Part shown: in pieces, positions 43,465-51,044 of the stretch
How positions within the stretch are numbered: position 1 is the first letter of the stretch
Layout: each line of letters begins with the position of its first letter
NCBI RefSeq assembly: GCF_024979315.1
Contig: NZ_JANLCK010000001.1
Coordinates: 248,001 to 312,000 of the forward strand
Length of the DNA: 64,000 nucleotides
Source of the DNA: Herbiconiux oxytropis
Lineage (GTDB): Bacteria > Actinomycetota > Actinomycetes > Actinomycetales > Microbacteriaceae
Direction of reading: 5' to 3'
Position numbers and translations under genes: made by a program
Notes under the pieces: model-generated
The model's input: the letters and a program-made list of their open reading frames with translations, nothing else
What the model was told of the DNA's origin: nothing
Databases searched by the model: none

Positions 43465-44721
43465 CCGGATGTCGTCGAGGAAGAACTCCGCGTCGTCGCG
43501 CGACACCGTGGCCCGGGTGCCCGAGATCGCCGTGAGGTAGTGCTCGAGCTCCGGCCCGGCCGTCGACGGCACGGGCACGTCGGCGAAGAGGGCGGTCTCG
43601 AGCGCGGTCTGCGACGCCTTGCGGGCGGCGAACTCGATGTCGGCCGGCGAGAAGCCATCGGAGTGCTCCACCAGCGAGGCGACGTCCACATCTCGCGACG
43701 CCTCCGGCAGGTAGCGCGACCAGATGGAGGCGCGCGCCTGCGCATCCGGGAGCCCGATCGGGATGACGTAGTCGAAGCGACCGTGGCGGAGGAACGCCGT
43801 GTCGAGCGCACGGATGAAGTTGGTGGCACAGACGAGCAGCCGGTTGGGCTTGTCGCGGAAGGCGGGGATGATCTTGAGGAGCTCATTGGTGACCCCCTGC
43901 AGCGCTGAGGGCGGTTCGCCGCCGCGCTGCACCGCGATCTCCTCCACCTCGTCGATGAAGACGACGGCGTGCTCGAGGTCGTCGATCTTCACGAAGGTCT
44001 CGCGGAGCGCGCCGGCCAGCCCCGCCGGATCCGCGGCCAGGCGCGAGGGGAACACCTCCACGAACGACCACTCGAGCCGGGAGGCGATGGCCCGCGCGAA
44101 GGTGGTCTTGCCGGTGCCGGGCGGCCCGAACAGCACGACGGCGCTCGGCGGCACCACGCCGAACTGCGCGGCCAGGTCGGCGTTGGCGAGGGGCGCCACG
44201 AGCCGCCGTTCGAGCAGCTCCTTCTCGGCCTGCATGCCGCCGATCCCCTCCCACAGGTCGCGCGGCAGGATGCGCCCGCCGAGCTCCGAGAGCGTGTCGA
44301 GCTCCTTGCGCTGCACCGGCAGCTGGCGCTCGAAGTAGCGCAGGTTCTTCTTGGCCACGAAGCCCTGGTCGCTGAACGCGTCGGTGCGCACGGCAGACTC
44401 GGGGAGCAGCACCGAGAGCTTCTGCAGGCCTAGACCGGCCATCCGCTTCTCGAGTGCGGCGAGCATCCGCTTGCCCACTCCCCGGTCCTGCCACTCCACC
44501 TGGGTCGCCACGAACACGATCCAGCCCTGCGCGTGCGCCGCGCGACCCACGGCGGCACCGATCACGCGGTCGTCCTGCACCGCGACCACCGCGTGGTCCT
44601 CCTGGCAGGAGGAGATGACCTCGGAGAGGCCGTAGACGGGGTCGCTGTCGGTGCGGGTCTCCTCCCAGAGCCGCAGGACGGCGTCGATGTCCTCGGGGTG
44701 GAAGTCTCGGACGCGGAACAT
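43447..44721 (-). CDS. GNAT acetyltransferase fused to AAA+ ATPase
   Basis: A 424-residue two-domain protein. Residues 1-130 form a GNAT N-acetyltransferase, with the acetyl-CoA loop QDRGVGKRML at 78-87 (Q/R-x-x-G-x-G/A pattern) and a YF end motif. After a linker, residues 165-400 are an AAA+ ATPase with Walker A GPPGTGKTT (199-207), Walker B FIDEVEE (255-261), a sensor 1 segment (LLVCATNFIRALDTAF) and the arginine-finger/second region of homology HGRFDYVIPIGLPD. The fusion implies acetylation of a protein that is remodelled by the ATPase, or regulation of one domain by the other. It is divergent from the ScfR-type gene. Confidence 0.82.
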   Translation of the reverse strand: MFRVRDFHPEDIDAVLRLWEETRTDSDPVYGLSEVISSCQEDHAVVAVQDDRVIGAAVGRAAHAQGWIVFVATQVEWQDRGVGKRMLAALEKRMAGLGLQKLSVLLPESAVRTDAFSDQGFVAKKNLRYFERQLPVQRKELDTLSELGGRILPRDLWEGIGGMQAEKELLERRLVAPLANADLAAQFGVVPPSAVVLFGPPGTGKTTFARAIASRLEWSFVEVFPSRLAADPAGLAGALRETFVKIDDLEHAVVFIDEVEEIAVQRGGEPPSALQGVTNELLKIIPAFRDKPNRLLVCATNFIRALDTAFLRHGRFDYVIPIGLPDAQARASIWSRYLPEASRDVDVASLVEHSDGFSPADIEFAARKASQTALETALFADVPVPSTAGPELEHYLTAISGTRATVSRDDAEFFLDDIRSLARV

Positions 44722-44827
44722 GGCGGTTCCTCCTCGGGTCGGTCGCGGTCGAAATGTCGCTGTCGTTCGACTCTGGTGCCGCTGTAGGCGTTCTTCAGAC
44801 GCGATACGGCTAGAAATTTTTCGCTTC

Positions 44828-44841
44828 TTCTGTTTTCAGAA
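44828..44841 (+). promoter_or_regulatory. TTCTG/CAGAA inverted repeat before the ScfR-type gene
   Basis: TTCTG-TTTT-CAGAA, five-base arms with a four-base spacer, in an AT-rich stretch 27 bases before the GTG at 44868. It shares arms with the repeat upstream of aceA and could be an autoregulatory site. Confidence 0.45.
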
Positions 44842-44867
44842 AGATCAGGCGATGAAACACTGCGTGT

Positions 44868-46340
44868 GTGCCCGATTCGCCTCTCACCCCGCTCGATGAT
44901 GAGTGCATGCTCGATTCCCTCACCATCGGCCGCCGCATCCGCCAGCTGCGCACGGAGCGCGGCCTCACCCTCGACGCTCTCGGCACGGCCATCGGGCGAG
45001 CGCCCTCCCAGGTCTCGGTGATCGAGAACGGCAAGCGCGAGCTCAAGCTCGGCGAACTGCAGCGCTTCGCGACGGTGTTCGACATCAGCGTCGACCAGCT
45101 GCTCTCGGCCGAGCCGCCGTCACGGCGCGCCGCACTCGAGATCGCGCTCGAGCGAGCGCAGCGGGGTCCGCTCTTCGCCACCCTCAGCCTGCCGCCGCTG
45201 CCGGTGCGCAAATCGCTCTCCGACGAGGCGATCGAGACCATCCTGGGCCTGCACCGCGAGCTCGAGCGCGTGCACAACGAGCGCGCGGCCACGCCGGAGG
45301 AGGCGCGGCGGGCGAACACGTCGCTCCGGAAGGCGATGCGCGAGCGCCACAACTACTTCGCCGACCTGGAGCAGACGGCGGCGGCGCTGCACGCGGCCGT
45401 CGGGCACACGGGTGGCCCGCTGTCGCAGCGCGTGGCCTCCGACCTGGCATCGCACCTCGGCTTCACCCTGCACTACGTGGGCGACCTCCCCGGGTCGACC
45501 CGCTCGGTCACCGACCTCCGCAACGGCCGCATCTACGTGCCGCTCGGTCAGTCACCGGATGCCGACCCGCGCTCGGTCGTGCTGCAGGCGCTCTCGTCGC
45601 ACGTGCTGCAGCTCGGCGAGCCGCACGACTACGCCGAGTTCCTGCAGCAGAGGGTGCAGACGAACTACCTCGCGGCCGCCCTCCTCATCCCCGAGAAAGG
45701 CGCCGTCGACATCCTCTCGGCGGCGAAGGATGCGCGCGAGCTGTCGGTCGAGGATCTGCGGGATGCGTTCGGCGTGAGCTACGAGACGGCGGCGCACCGC
45801 TTCACGAACCTCGCCACCCAGCACCTCGGCATCCCGGTGCACTTCCTCAAGGTGCACGAGTCCGGCACCATCTCGAAGGCCTACGAGAACGACAGCGTGA
45901 TGTTCCCGACGGACGCGCTGGGTGCGGTCGAGGGACAGACCGTCTGCCGTTTCTGGAGCGCCCGCCGGGTGTTCGACGTCGAGGACCGCTTCAGCCCCTA
46001 CCACCAGTTCACCGACAAGCCGGCGGGCACCTACTGGTGCACGTCGCGCATCCAGCCCTCGGCCCGCGGCCAGTTCTCGGTCTCGGTGGGCACGGCGTTC
46101 GCGCACGCGAAGTGGTTCCGCGGCCGCGACACCCCCCACCGCTTCCACTCGGGATGCCCCGACGAGTCGTGCTGCCGTCGCCCGCCGACCGCACTCGCCA
46201 CCCGTTGGTCGGGGCACGCGTATCCGAGCGCCCGGCTCAACTCCTCGCTGCACGCGGCGATGCCCACGTCGGGCTTCACGGGGGTCGACTCGACAGAGGT
46301 CTTCGAGTTCCTGGAACGCCACGCCCCGGCGGCACCGTAG
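44868..46340 (+). CDS. XRE-family regulator of the ScfR/RamB type (short-chain fatty acid/acetate control)
   Basis: A 490-residue regulator. The N-terminal XRE helix-turn-helix (RTERGLTLDALGTAIGRAPSQVSVIENGKRELK, residues about 29-60) is followed by an IrrE-like middle domain and a C-terminal ScfRs domain with a conserved cysteine-containing segment (GCPDESCC). In Corynebacterium the RamB protein of this type controls aceA/aceB during acetate growth. Here the gene lies 3 kb from the glyoxylate operon, which supports the same role. The start is GTG 44868 or ATG 44907; the latter keeps the full HTH. Confidence 0.88.
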   Translation: MPDSPLTPLDDECMLDSLTIGRRIRQLRTERGLTLDALGTAIGRAPSQVSVIENGKRELKLGELQRFATVFDISVDQLLSAEPPSRRAALEIALERAQRGPLFATLSLPPLPVRKSLSDEAIETILGLHRELERVHNERAATPEEARRANTSLRKAMRERHNYFADLEQTAAALHAAVGHTGGPLSQRVASDLASHLGFTLHYVGDLPGSTRSVTDLRNGRIYVPLGQSPDADPRSVVLQALSSHVLQLGEPHDYAEFLQQRVQTNYLAAALLIPEKGAVDILSAAKDARELSVEDLRDAFGVSYETAAHRFTNLATQHLGIPVHFLKVHESGTISKAYENDSVMFPTDALGAVEGQTVCRFWSARRVFDVEDRFSPYHQFTDKPAGTYWCTSRIQPSARGQFSVSVGTAFAHAKWFRGRDTPHRFHSGCPDESCCRRPPTALATRWSGHAYPSARLNSSLHAAMPTSGFTGVDSTEVFEFLERHAPAAP

Positions 46341-46347
46341 TCGGGTT

Positions 46348-46953
46348 CTACCGCGCCGGGCGAGCCGTGGCGGGGAGGTCGAAGACCGCGTCCACGGCGA
46401 AAGCGAGCGTGGCCGCCTGGTCTTCCAGGTACGCGGCGCGGTGCGGCAGGGCGCGTTCGATCGAGAGGCCGTCGACCACGGTGAGGAGAAGGTGCGTGCG
46501 CCTCGCGGTGTCACCTGGCGCCAGCGCCCCCTCTGCCTCGAGGATCGCCAGCCAGGCTCCGACCCGGCGCTCCGCCTGGGCCACGATCACGTCGTAGCCG
46601 GCGCGCGCATCCGGGGTCGTGTCGGGTCCAGGAAAGGCGCGGAAGATGCTCTGCCAGACCTCGAAAGAGTCGGCATCGGTGGTGCCGAGGGGTTCGAACA
46701 GGCGCCAGAGGCACTCCCTCAGCCGTTCGCGGGGCGGCACCGAGGTGTCACGGATGCGCTCGTCGGGCATGGCCGCGTCATAGGTGGCGGTGAGGGCGGC
46801 GTTGATGAGGTCGCGCTGGGTCGGGAAGTAGTGGCGCAGGGTGCTCGCCCCGACTCCGGCGTGCGCTGCGACGGCTCGCACGCTCAGCCGGTCTGCGCCG
46901 TCGCGCATCATCGCCGTCACCGAGGCGAGGATGCGATCGCGTGTGCTCTCCAT
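46348..46953 (-). CDS. TetR-family transcriptional regulator
   Basis: A 201-residue regulator: HTH RLSVRAVAAHAGVGASTLRHYFPTQRDLI in the first 60 residues and an all-helical ligand domain after it. It is divergent from the GPP34 gene with an 85-base space holding two tandem imperfect palindromes (TAGTACAN-TGTGCTA type), which are probably its operators. Confidence 0.88.
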   Translation of the reverse strand: MESTRDRILASVTAMMRDGADRLSVRAVAAHAGVGASTLRHYFPTQRDLINAALTATYDAAMPDERIRDTSVPPRERLRECLWRLFEPLGTTDADSFEVWQSIFRAFPGPDTTPDARAGYDVIVAQAERRVGAWLAILEAEGALAPGDTARRTHLLLTVVDGLSIERALPHRAAYLEDQAATLAFAVDAVFDLPATARPAR

Positions 46954-46999
46954 GGATTCGAACCTCCGGCGTCGAGTCTATTCGGTGGGTCGACGGTTT

Positions 47000-47027
47000 T
47001 AGTACACCGTGCTAGTACAGTGTGCTA
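47000..47027 (+). promoter_or_regulatory. Tandem TetR operators before the GPP34 gene
   Basis: Two 15-bp imperfect palindromes begin 13 bases apart (47000-47014 and 47013-47027). The second reads TAGTACA-G-TGTGCTA and has one mismatch. A TAATGT hexamer at 47026 overlaps the right end; eight bases separate it from the GPP34 ATG, so repression and a near-leaderless message are both likely. Confidence 0.6.
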
Positions 47028-47038
47028 ATGTGGTCGAC

Positions 47039-47749
47039 ATGACTTCAGGGAACGCAGCTCAGAGCGCCGGCACCATCTCCGGCAGCGATCGCTTGATCGC
47101 CGAAGATGTCCTCCTCGCGCTGTTCCAGCCGTCGTCGGGCACGATCGCCGGGGAGAACACCCTCTTCTACGTGCTCGGCGGCGCCGTGCTGACCGATCTG
47201 GCTCAGCAGGGGCGGGTGGACATCCGCGACGCCGGCCTGCGGGGCACGATGATCAGCGCTGCCGGCAAGCGCCCCGATGACGAACTGCTCCGCCCCGCCT
47301 GGGACTCCGTGGCCGAGAAGCCGCGCGGCGTGCAGAGCGTTCTCGCGTCGAGCGGACCGACCTTGCGTGGTCCCCTGCTCGATCGGCTGGTCGCGCGGGG
47401 CGACCTCGACCGCACGAAGAAGAAGGTGCTCGGATTCATCCCTGCGACCGACCTCAGCGAGGGCCGCTCCGGCCGCCGCGCCGGGCTGATCGACGACATG
47501 CGCGCCGTGCTCGTCGATGGCGAAGCCCCCTCCGAGCGCCTCGGCGCGATCACCGCGCTCGTCTCGGCGAGCGGCGGCTTGCCCGTTCTGCACCCCGAGA
47601 TCCCCTGGTCCGGCGACACCGCCACCCGAGCGAAGGCACTGGAACGCGGCGACTGGGCGGCGGACGCGGCTGCGGCCGCCGTCACGCGCACCATGACCGC
47701 CGTCGTCACGAACGCGCTCGTGGCGGCCGTGGTGGTCTCGAACCGCTGA
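47039..47749 (+). CDS. GPP34 (GOLPH3/Vps74) family protein
   Basis: A 236-residue, mainly helical protein. The N-terminal part (RLIAEDVLLALFQPSSGTIAGENTLFYVLGGAVLTDLA) is a typical GPP34 opening, and a later segment repeats the leucine-rich helix pattern. GPP34 proteins bind phosphatidylinositol-4-phosphate in eukaryotes; actinobacterial homologues exist but their role is unresolved. ATG at 47039 is preferred; an upstream GTG at 47009 lies inside the operator. It is controlled by the divergent TetR protein. Confidence 0.85.
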   Translation: MTSGNAAQSAGTISGSDRLIAEDVLLALFQPSSGTIAGENTLFYVLGGAVLTDLAQQGRVDIRDAGLRGTMISAAGKRPDDELLRPAWDSVAEKPRGVQSVLASSGPTLRGPLLDRLVARGDLDRTKKKVLGFIPATDLSEGRSGRRAGLIDDMRAVLVDGEAPSERLGAITALVSASGGLPVLHPEIPWSGDTATRAKALERGDWAADAAAAAVTRTMTAVVTNALVAAVVVSNR

Positions 47750-47965
47750 TCCCCCTCCACCGACCTCGCGCTGCGCCACCTCGCGCGCAGTGCAACGCGG
47801 TGGCCGGGGCGATCTCGGCGGTGCCGCGCGCGGCCAGCACCGCGTCGGCTCTCATCGGCTTCAGCCAGTTCGCCCTCGCCTGCATCAGCACGGCGCCCGG
47901 TCGCAATCGGCCCGGCTCGACGCGAGAATCCAGGGGTAGGCGGTGGCCATCCGCTCAGCTCCCAC

Positions 47966-48466
47966 TCATTCCTCACCGAGGCACGACCCGAAGTCGACCC
48001 CGGCTTCCGCGAGCGCCATCACCTTCTCATGCCGTGTCTCCGGGACGGCGAGTCCGTTCTCGCGGAGACAGGCATCGAGCAGCGCTCCATCGGCCAGCTC
48101 GTCCTGATGAGCGACCTGCCACGACTCGTCCACGTCCCTGAACTCCGTCTGGTAGCAGCGAGCGTCCGTCCCGTCGTCGGTCGCCTCCGCCAGGTACCGG
48201 GCATCGATGATCGTTCCGCTGTCATCCAAGACGTCGACCGCATAGCCGCTCTCGGCCATACACGCCTGGAACCGGGCGAAGCCGGCACGGTACTCAGCGC
48301 GGTCGACCACCCCGTCCGCCATTGCCTCCGCCTGGTCCGCGGAGGCCGAGTACTCGGGGCTCGTCGCCTCGTCCGCGACCGCCGCGGTATTCGCGCATCC
48401 AGACAGCCCCGCAGCGACGAGCCCGAGGGCTCCCGCTACGACGATCGAACACTTCCTGATTTGCAT
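47966..48466 (-). CDS. Small lipoprotein, function unknown
   Basis: A 166-residue protein with an N-terminal lipoprotein signal ending in GLSGC (lipidated Cys24). The mature part is acidic and contains four more cysteines (in FQACMAESG, ARCYQTEF, DACLRENG and SCLGEE), which could form two disulfides at the cell surface. I do not recognise a family. A 216-base space with no gene separates it from the GPP34 gene. The promoter side faces another orphan secreted gene on the same strand. Confidence 0.75.
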   Translation of the reverse strand: MQIRKCSIVVAGALGLVAAGLSGCANTAAVADEATSPEYSASADQAEAMADGVVDRAEYRAGFARFQACMAESGYAVDVLDDSGTIIDARYLAEATDDGTDARCYQTEFRDVDESWQVAHQDELADGALLDACLRENGLAVPETRHEKVMALAEAGVDFGSCLGEE

Positions 48467-48496
48467 CTGCTCTTCTCCTCTTCACGTCGTGGATCT

Positions 48497-48895
48497 TCAG
48501 GTGGCAAACGGCCAGCCGCCGGAGAAGCCCCAGGCTTTGTATCCGCAGTCATGCAGAGCTCCGAGGACAGTGCCGCCGGGATGGTGCGTGACTATGCCCT
48601 CAGCGGACTTCCACACCGTTGTGTAGGTCGGGCCCCCGGGATACGCCTTGTACCGGACCTGAACCCTCGCAGTGCCGCAACCGAGCTTCGGGTTCGGGTT
48701 CGTCGGCGAGGCAGTCTGCCCGCCCAGTGCCTGCGAACTCTTGCCCGTGACAGTCAGACCCTGCGTGCAGTTCTTGTAGCTGGTCCCGGTCGCGGTAGCT
48801 GTGCCGCTCCCTACGATCTGGAGACCGATCACTAGCGTCAGTGCGCAACCCACGGCCGCCAGACGTCGAGTGAATTGGCCCTCTCGCACATTCAT
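48497..48895 (-). CDS. Small secreted protein, function unknown
   Basis: A 132-residue protein with a clear Sec-type signal peptide (RRLAAVGCALTLVIGLQIVG then an AxA-like TATA site at about residues 32-35). The mature part is about 95 residues, rich in Gly/Thr/Tyr/Trp, with three cysteines and a YTTVWKSAEG segment typical of small actinobacterial secreted proteins. The ATG at 48895 has AAAGGA six bases upstream; the ATG at 48922 has none. GC content of this locus is visibly lower than in the surroundings, so horizontal transfer is possible. Confidence 0.65.
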   Translation of the reverse strand: MNVREGQFTRRLAAVGCALTLVIGLQIVGSGTATATGTSYKNCTQGLTVTGKSSQALGGQTASPTNPNPKLGCGTARVQVRYKAYPGGPTYTTVWKSAEGIVTHHPGGTVLGALHDCGYKAWGFSGGWPFAT

Positions 48896-48969
48896 CGCGT
48901 TCCTTTCCCGGGTGTATTTCACCCGACGCCCAAACGGTAGATCCGGTCAAAGTACTTGTCTATAAGTAA

Positions 48970-48984
48970 TTGAGTACTACTCAA
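48970..48984 (+). promoter_or_regulatory. Perfect palindrome in the divergent intergenic region
   Basis: TTGAGTA-C-TACTCAA, with perfect seven-base arms, lies in a very AT-rich stretch between the secreted-protein gene (-) and the 103-residue gene (+). It could be the operator for a regulator elsewhere, or a site for both promoters. Confidence 0.55.
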
Positions 48985-49016
48985 ATTGTGCTCTCCGACT
49001 CCCCACTTCGGGCGGA

Positions 49017-49328
49017 GTGACGGCCGTGGGCCTGACGTTCCGCGAGGATGGGTACGTGGGAGTAGACGATTCGTTCGAGGTCGAGTCCCGGTGGAAAGAG
49101 CAGGTCTTCTACTGGGAGGGTCAACGCGGGTTCCTGTTCGACGCCGGGTGGGGTGTCTCGCCGCCCGTGCTCTACGTGCCGCCGGCCGATGAGTGGGATG
49201 CGTGCACGCCGCTATGGATGCACGGACGGCGAGACCTCATCCTGTTGCGGCTCGAAACGCACTCCCGTCACCGGATCGCGGAGGGGCCGTACCCGCGCTC
49301 GCAGGGGGGACTCACGCGCGAGGTGTGA
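49017..49328 (+). CDS. 103-residue hypothetical protein
   Basis: A soluble, aromatic-rich protein starting TAVGLTFREDGYVGVDDSFE, with five tryptophans and a beta-rich first half; no membrane segment or signal peptide. I do not recognise it. It is divergent from a secreted protein and shares an AT-rich promoter region with it, so a toxin/immunity or surface/partner relation is possible but unsupported. The start is GTG; the next GTG, three codons later, is also possible. Confidence 0.55.
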   Translation: MTAVGLTFREDGYVGVDDSFEVESRWKEQVFYWEGQRGFLFDAGWGVSPPVLYVPPADEWDACTPLWMHGRRDLILLRLETHSRHRIAEGPYPRSQGGLTREV

Positions 49329-49362
49329 GCGGCGGCGGACACCCTCGGCCACACTGCGAGTG

Positions 49363-50385
49363 CTACCGCGCAGACCTCGCCGAGGCGGGCCGCCGCCGCA
49401 GCGCTGCATCCTCGACCTCGGGCCCGCGGTACACCATGTCCATCGCCCCGATGCTCTCGCCGGGCGGAACGATGGCGTCGATGCGGTCGAGGATCTCGTC
49501 CGAGAGCGAGACATCGGCGCCGGCGAGGGTGTCCTCGAGCTGCTCCATGGTGCGCGGCCCCGCGATCGCCGAGGTGACGCCCGGATGCGCGATCGTGAAC
49601 GCCATCGCCAGGTGCGTCAGCGCGATGCCGACCTCCTGCGACAGCGCGACGAGCTCTTCGATGGCGGCGAGCCGGCGGTCATCACGGAAGTGCCGCATCC
49701 CGGTGCCGGCCCGGAAGGTGTCGTTGGCCTGGCCAGCGCGGTACTTGCCCGTCAGCGCACCGCCGGCCAGCGGGCTGTAGACGAGCGCGCCCATCCCGTA
49801 CCGCTGGGCGACGGGCAGGATCTCCCGCTCGATCTCGCGGTCGAGGATGGAGTAGTTCGGCTGCTCGGTGCGGAATCGTTCGAAGCCGCGGCGCTCGGAG
49901 ACCCACTGCGCCTCGACGATCTCGGATCCGCGCATCGACGACGTGCCGATCGCCCGCACCTTGCCCTGCCGCACGAGGTCGGTGAGTGCCGAGAGCGTCT
50001 CGTCGATGTCGGCCTCGGGGTCGGGCCGGTGCAGCTGGTAGAGGTCGATGTGGTCGGTGCGGAGGTTGCGGAGTGAGCGTTCGACGGCCTGCATGATCCA
50101 GCGACGGGAGGCGCCGCGGTGGTTGACGTCGTCGTCGACGGGGCCCCAGAACTTCGTGGCGAGCACGACGTGGTCGCGCCGCCCGGCGAGCGCCTCACCC
50201 ACCACCTGTTCGGAGTCGCCGTAGCGGTCGGCGGTGTCGATGAAGTTGATGCCGGCGTCGAGGGCGCGGTGGATGATCCGCACGCCCTCCTGCCGGTCGG
50301 GATTGCCGAACGAGCCGAGCATCATGGCGCCCAGTGCATACGGCGTCACCGTGATTCCGGTGCGGCCGAGGGTTCGATACTGCAT
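49363..50385 (-). CDS. Aldo/keto reductase
   Basis: A 340-residue (alpha/beta)8 NADPH oxidoreductase. The catalytic tetrad of the superfamily is visible: Asp in IDTADRYG, Tyr in the same motif, Lys in ATKFWG and His in YQLHRPD. The sequence resembles AKR11/13-type bacterial members that reduce aldehydes and sugar-derived carbonyls. It is divergent from a TetR gene, with two CGGAACA-N-TGTTCCG-type operators between them. Its stop is near the 103-residue gene (converging). Confidence 0.9.
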   Translation of the reverse strand: MQYRTLGRTGITVTPYALGAMMLGSFGNPDRQEGVRIIHRALDAGINFIDTADRYGDSEQVVGEALAGRRDHVVLATKFWGPVDDDVNHRGASRRWIMQAVERSLRNLRTDHIDLYQLHRPDPEADIDETLSALTDLVRQGKVRAIGTSSMRGSEIVEAQWVSERRGFERFRTEQPNYSILDREIEREILPVAQRYGMGALVYSPLAGGALTGKYRAGQANDTFRAGTGMRHFRDDRRLAAIEELVALSQEVGIALTHLAMAFTIAHPGVTSAIAGPRTMEQLEDTLAGADVSLSDEILDRIDAIVPPGESIGAMDMVYRGPEVEDAALRRRPASARSAR

Positions 50386-50410
50386 GGGGTCCTCCTGTTA
50401 GGATCGAATA

Positions 50411-50425
50411 CGGAACACCGTTCCG
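50411..50425 (+). promoter_or_regulatory. TetR operator O1
   Basis: CGGAACA-C-CGTTCCG, with one mismatch between the seven-base arms. Located 26 bases upstream of the aldo-keto reductase start and 53 bases before the TetR start. Confidence 0.7.
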
Positions 50426-50442
50426 CTACGTAGATCACTATA

Positions 50443-50457
50443 CGGAACAATGTTCCG
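50443..50457 (+). promoter_or_regulatory. TetR operator O2
   Basis: CGGAACA-A-TGTTCCG, a perfect palindrome, 32 bases centre-to-centre from O1 and 21 bases before the TetR GTG. Confidence 0.75.
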
Positions 50458-50477
50458 CTTAAGCAAGGGGCGTCTGT

Positions 50478-51044
50478 GTGACCGCATCGACCGGACCGCG
50501 CAAGGTGCGAGCGGATGCCCGCCAGAACCTCGACGCCCTCCTCACCGCAGCGCGCACGGTGTTCGCCCGCTCCGGGGTGGATGCGCCGGCTCGCGAGATC
50601 GCCGCGGAGGCGGGTGTGGGCGTCGGCACCCTCTACCGGCACTTCCCCAACCGCGCCGAACTCGTGGCGGCCGTCTTCACCACCGAGATCGACGCGACGG
50701 CGGCAGCCGCGGCCGAGCTGCTGGCTTCGCACCCGCCCAAGGACGCGCTCGACCTCTGGATCACCCGCTTCACCCGCTTCGTCGCCACCAAGCAGGGCCT
50801 GTCGGCGGCGCTGCGCTCAGGTGATCCGGCGTACGACGCCCTCCCCGCGCTCCTCACCGGCACACTGGGCCCGGCCCTCACCGCGTTGCTCGACGCAGCC
50901 GCGGCGGCAGGCGACATCCGCAACGACGTCGACCCCCTCGAACTCCTCCAGGCGGTCGGCGACCTCAGCCACCGAGCCCCCTCCCCCGACGGCTCGCCGA
51001 ACCCGATGGTTCGCCTCCTGCTCGACGGCCTCCGCATCCGCTAG
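50478..51044 (+). CDS. TetR-family transcriptional regulator
   Basis: A 188-residue regulator with the HTH AREIAAEAGVGVGTLYRHFPNRAELV and a helical C-terminal ligand domain. The GTG at 50478 is preceded by AAGGGG. It is divergent from the aldo-keto reductase and bounded by two operators that fit TetR binding, so it probably represses both. It ends four bases into the converging CPBP gene. Confidence 0.88.
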   Translation: MTASTGPRKVRADARQNLDALLTAARTVFARSGVDAPAREIAAEAGVGVGTLYRHFPNRAELVAAVFTTEIDATAAAAAELLASHPPKDALDLWITRFTRFVATKQGLSAALRSGDPAYDALPALLTGTLGPALTALLDAAAAAGDIRNDVDPLELLQAVGDLSHRAPSPDGSPNPMVRLLLDGLRIR

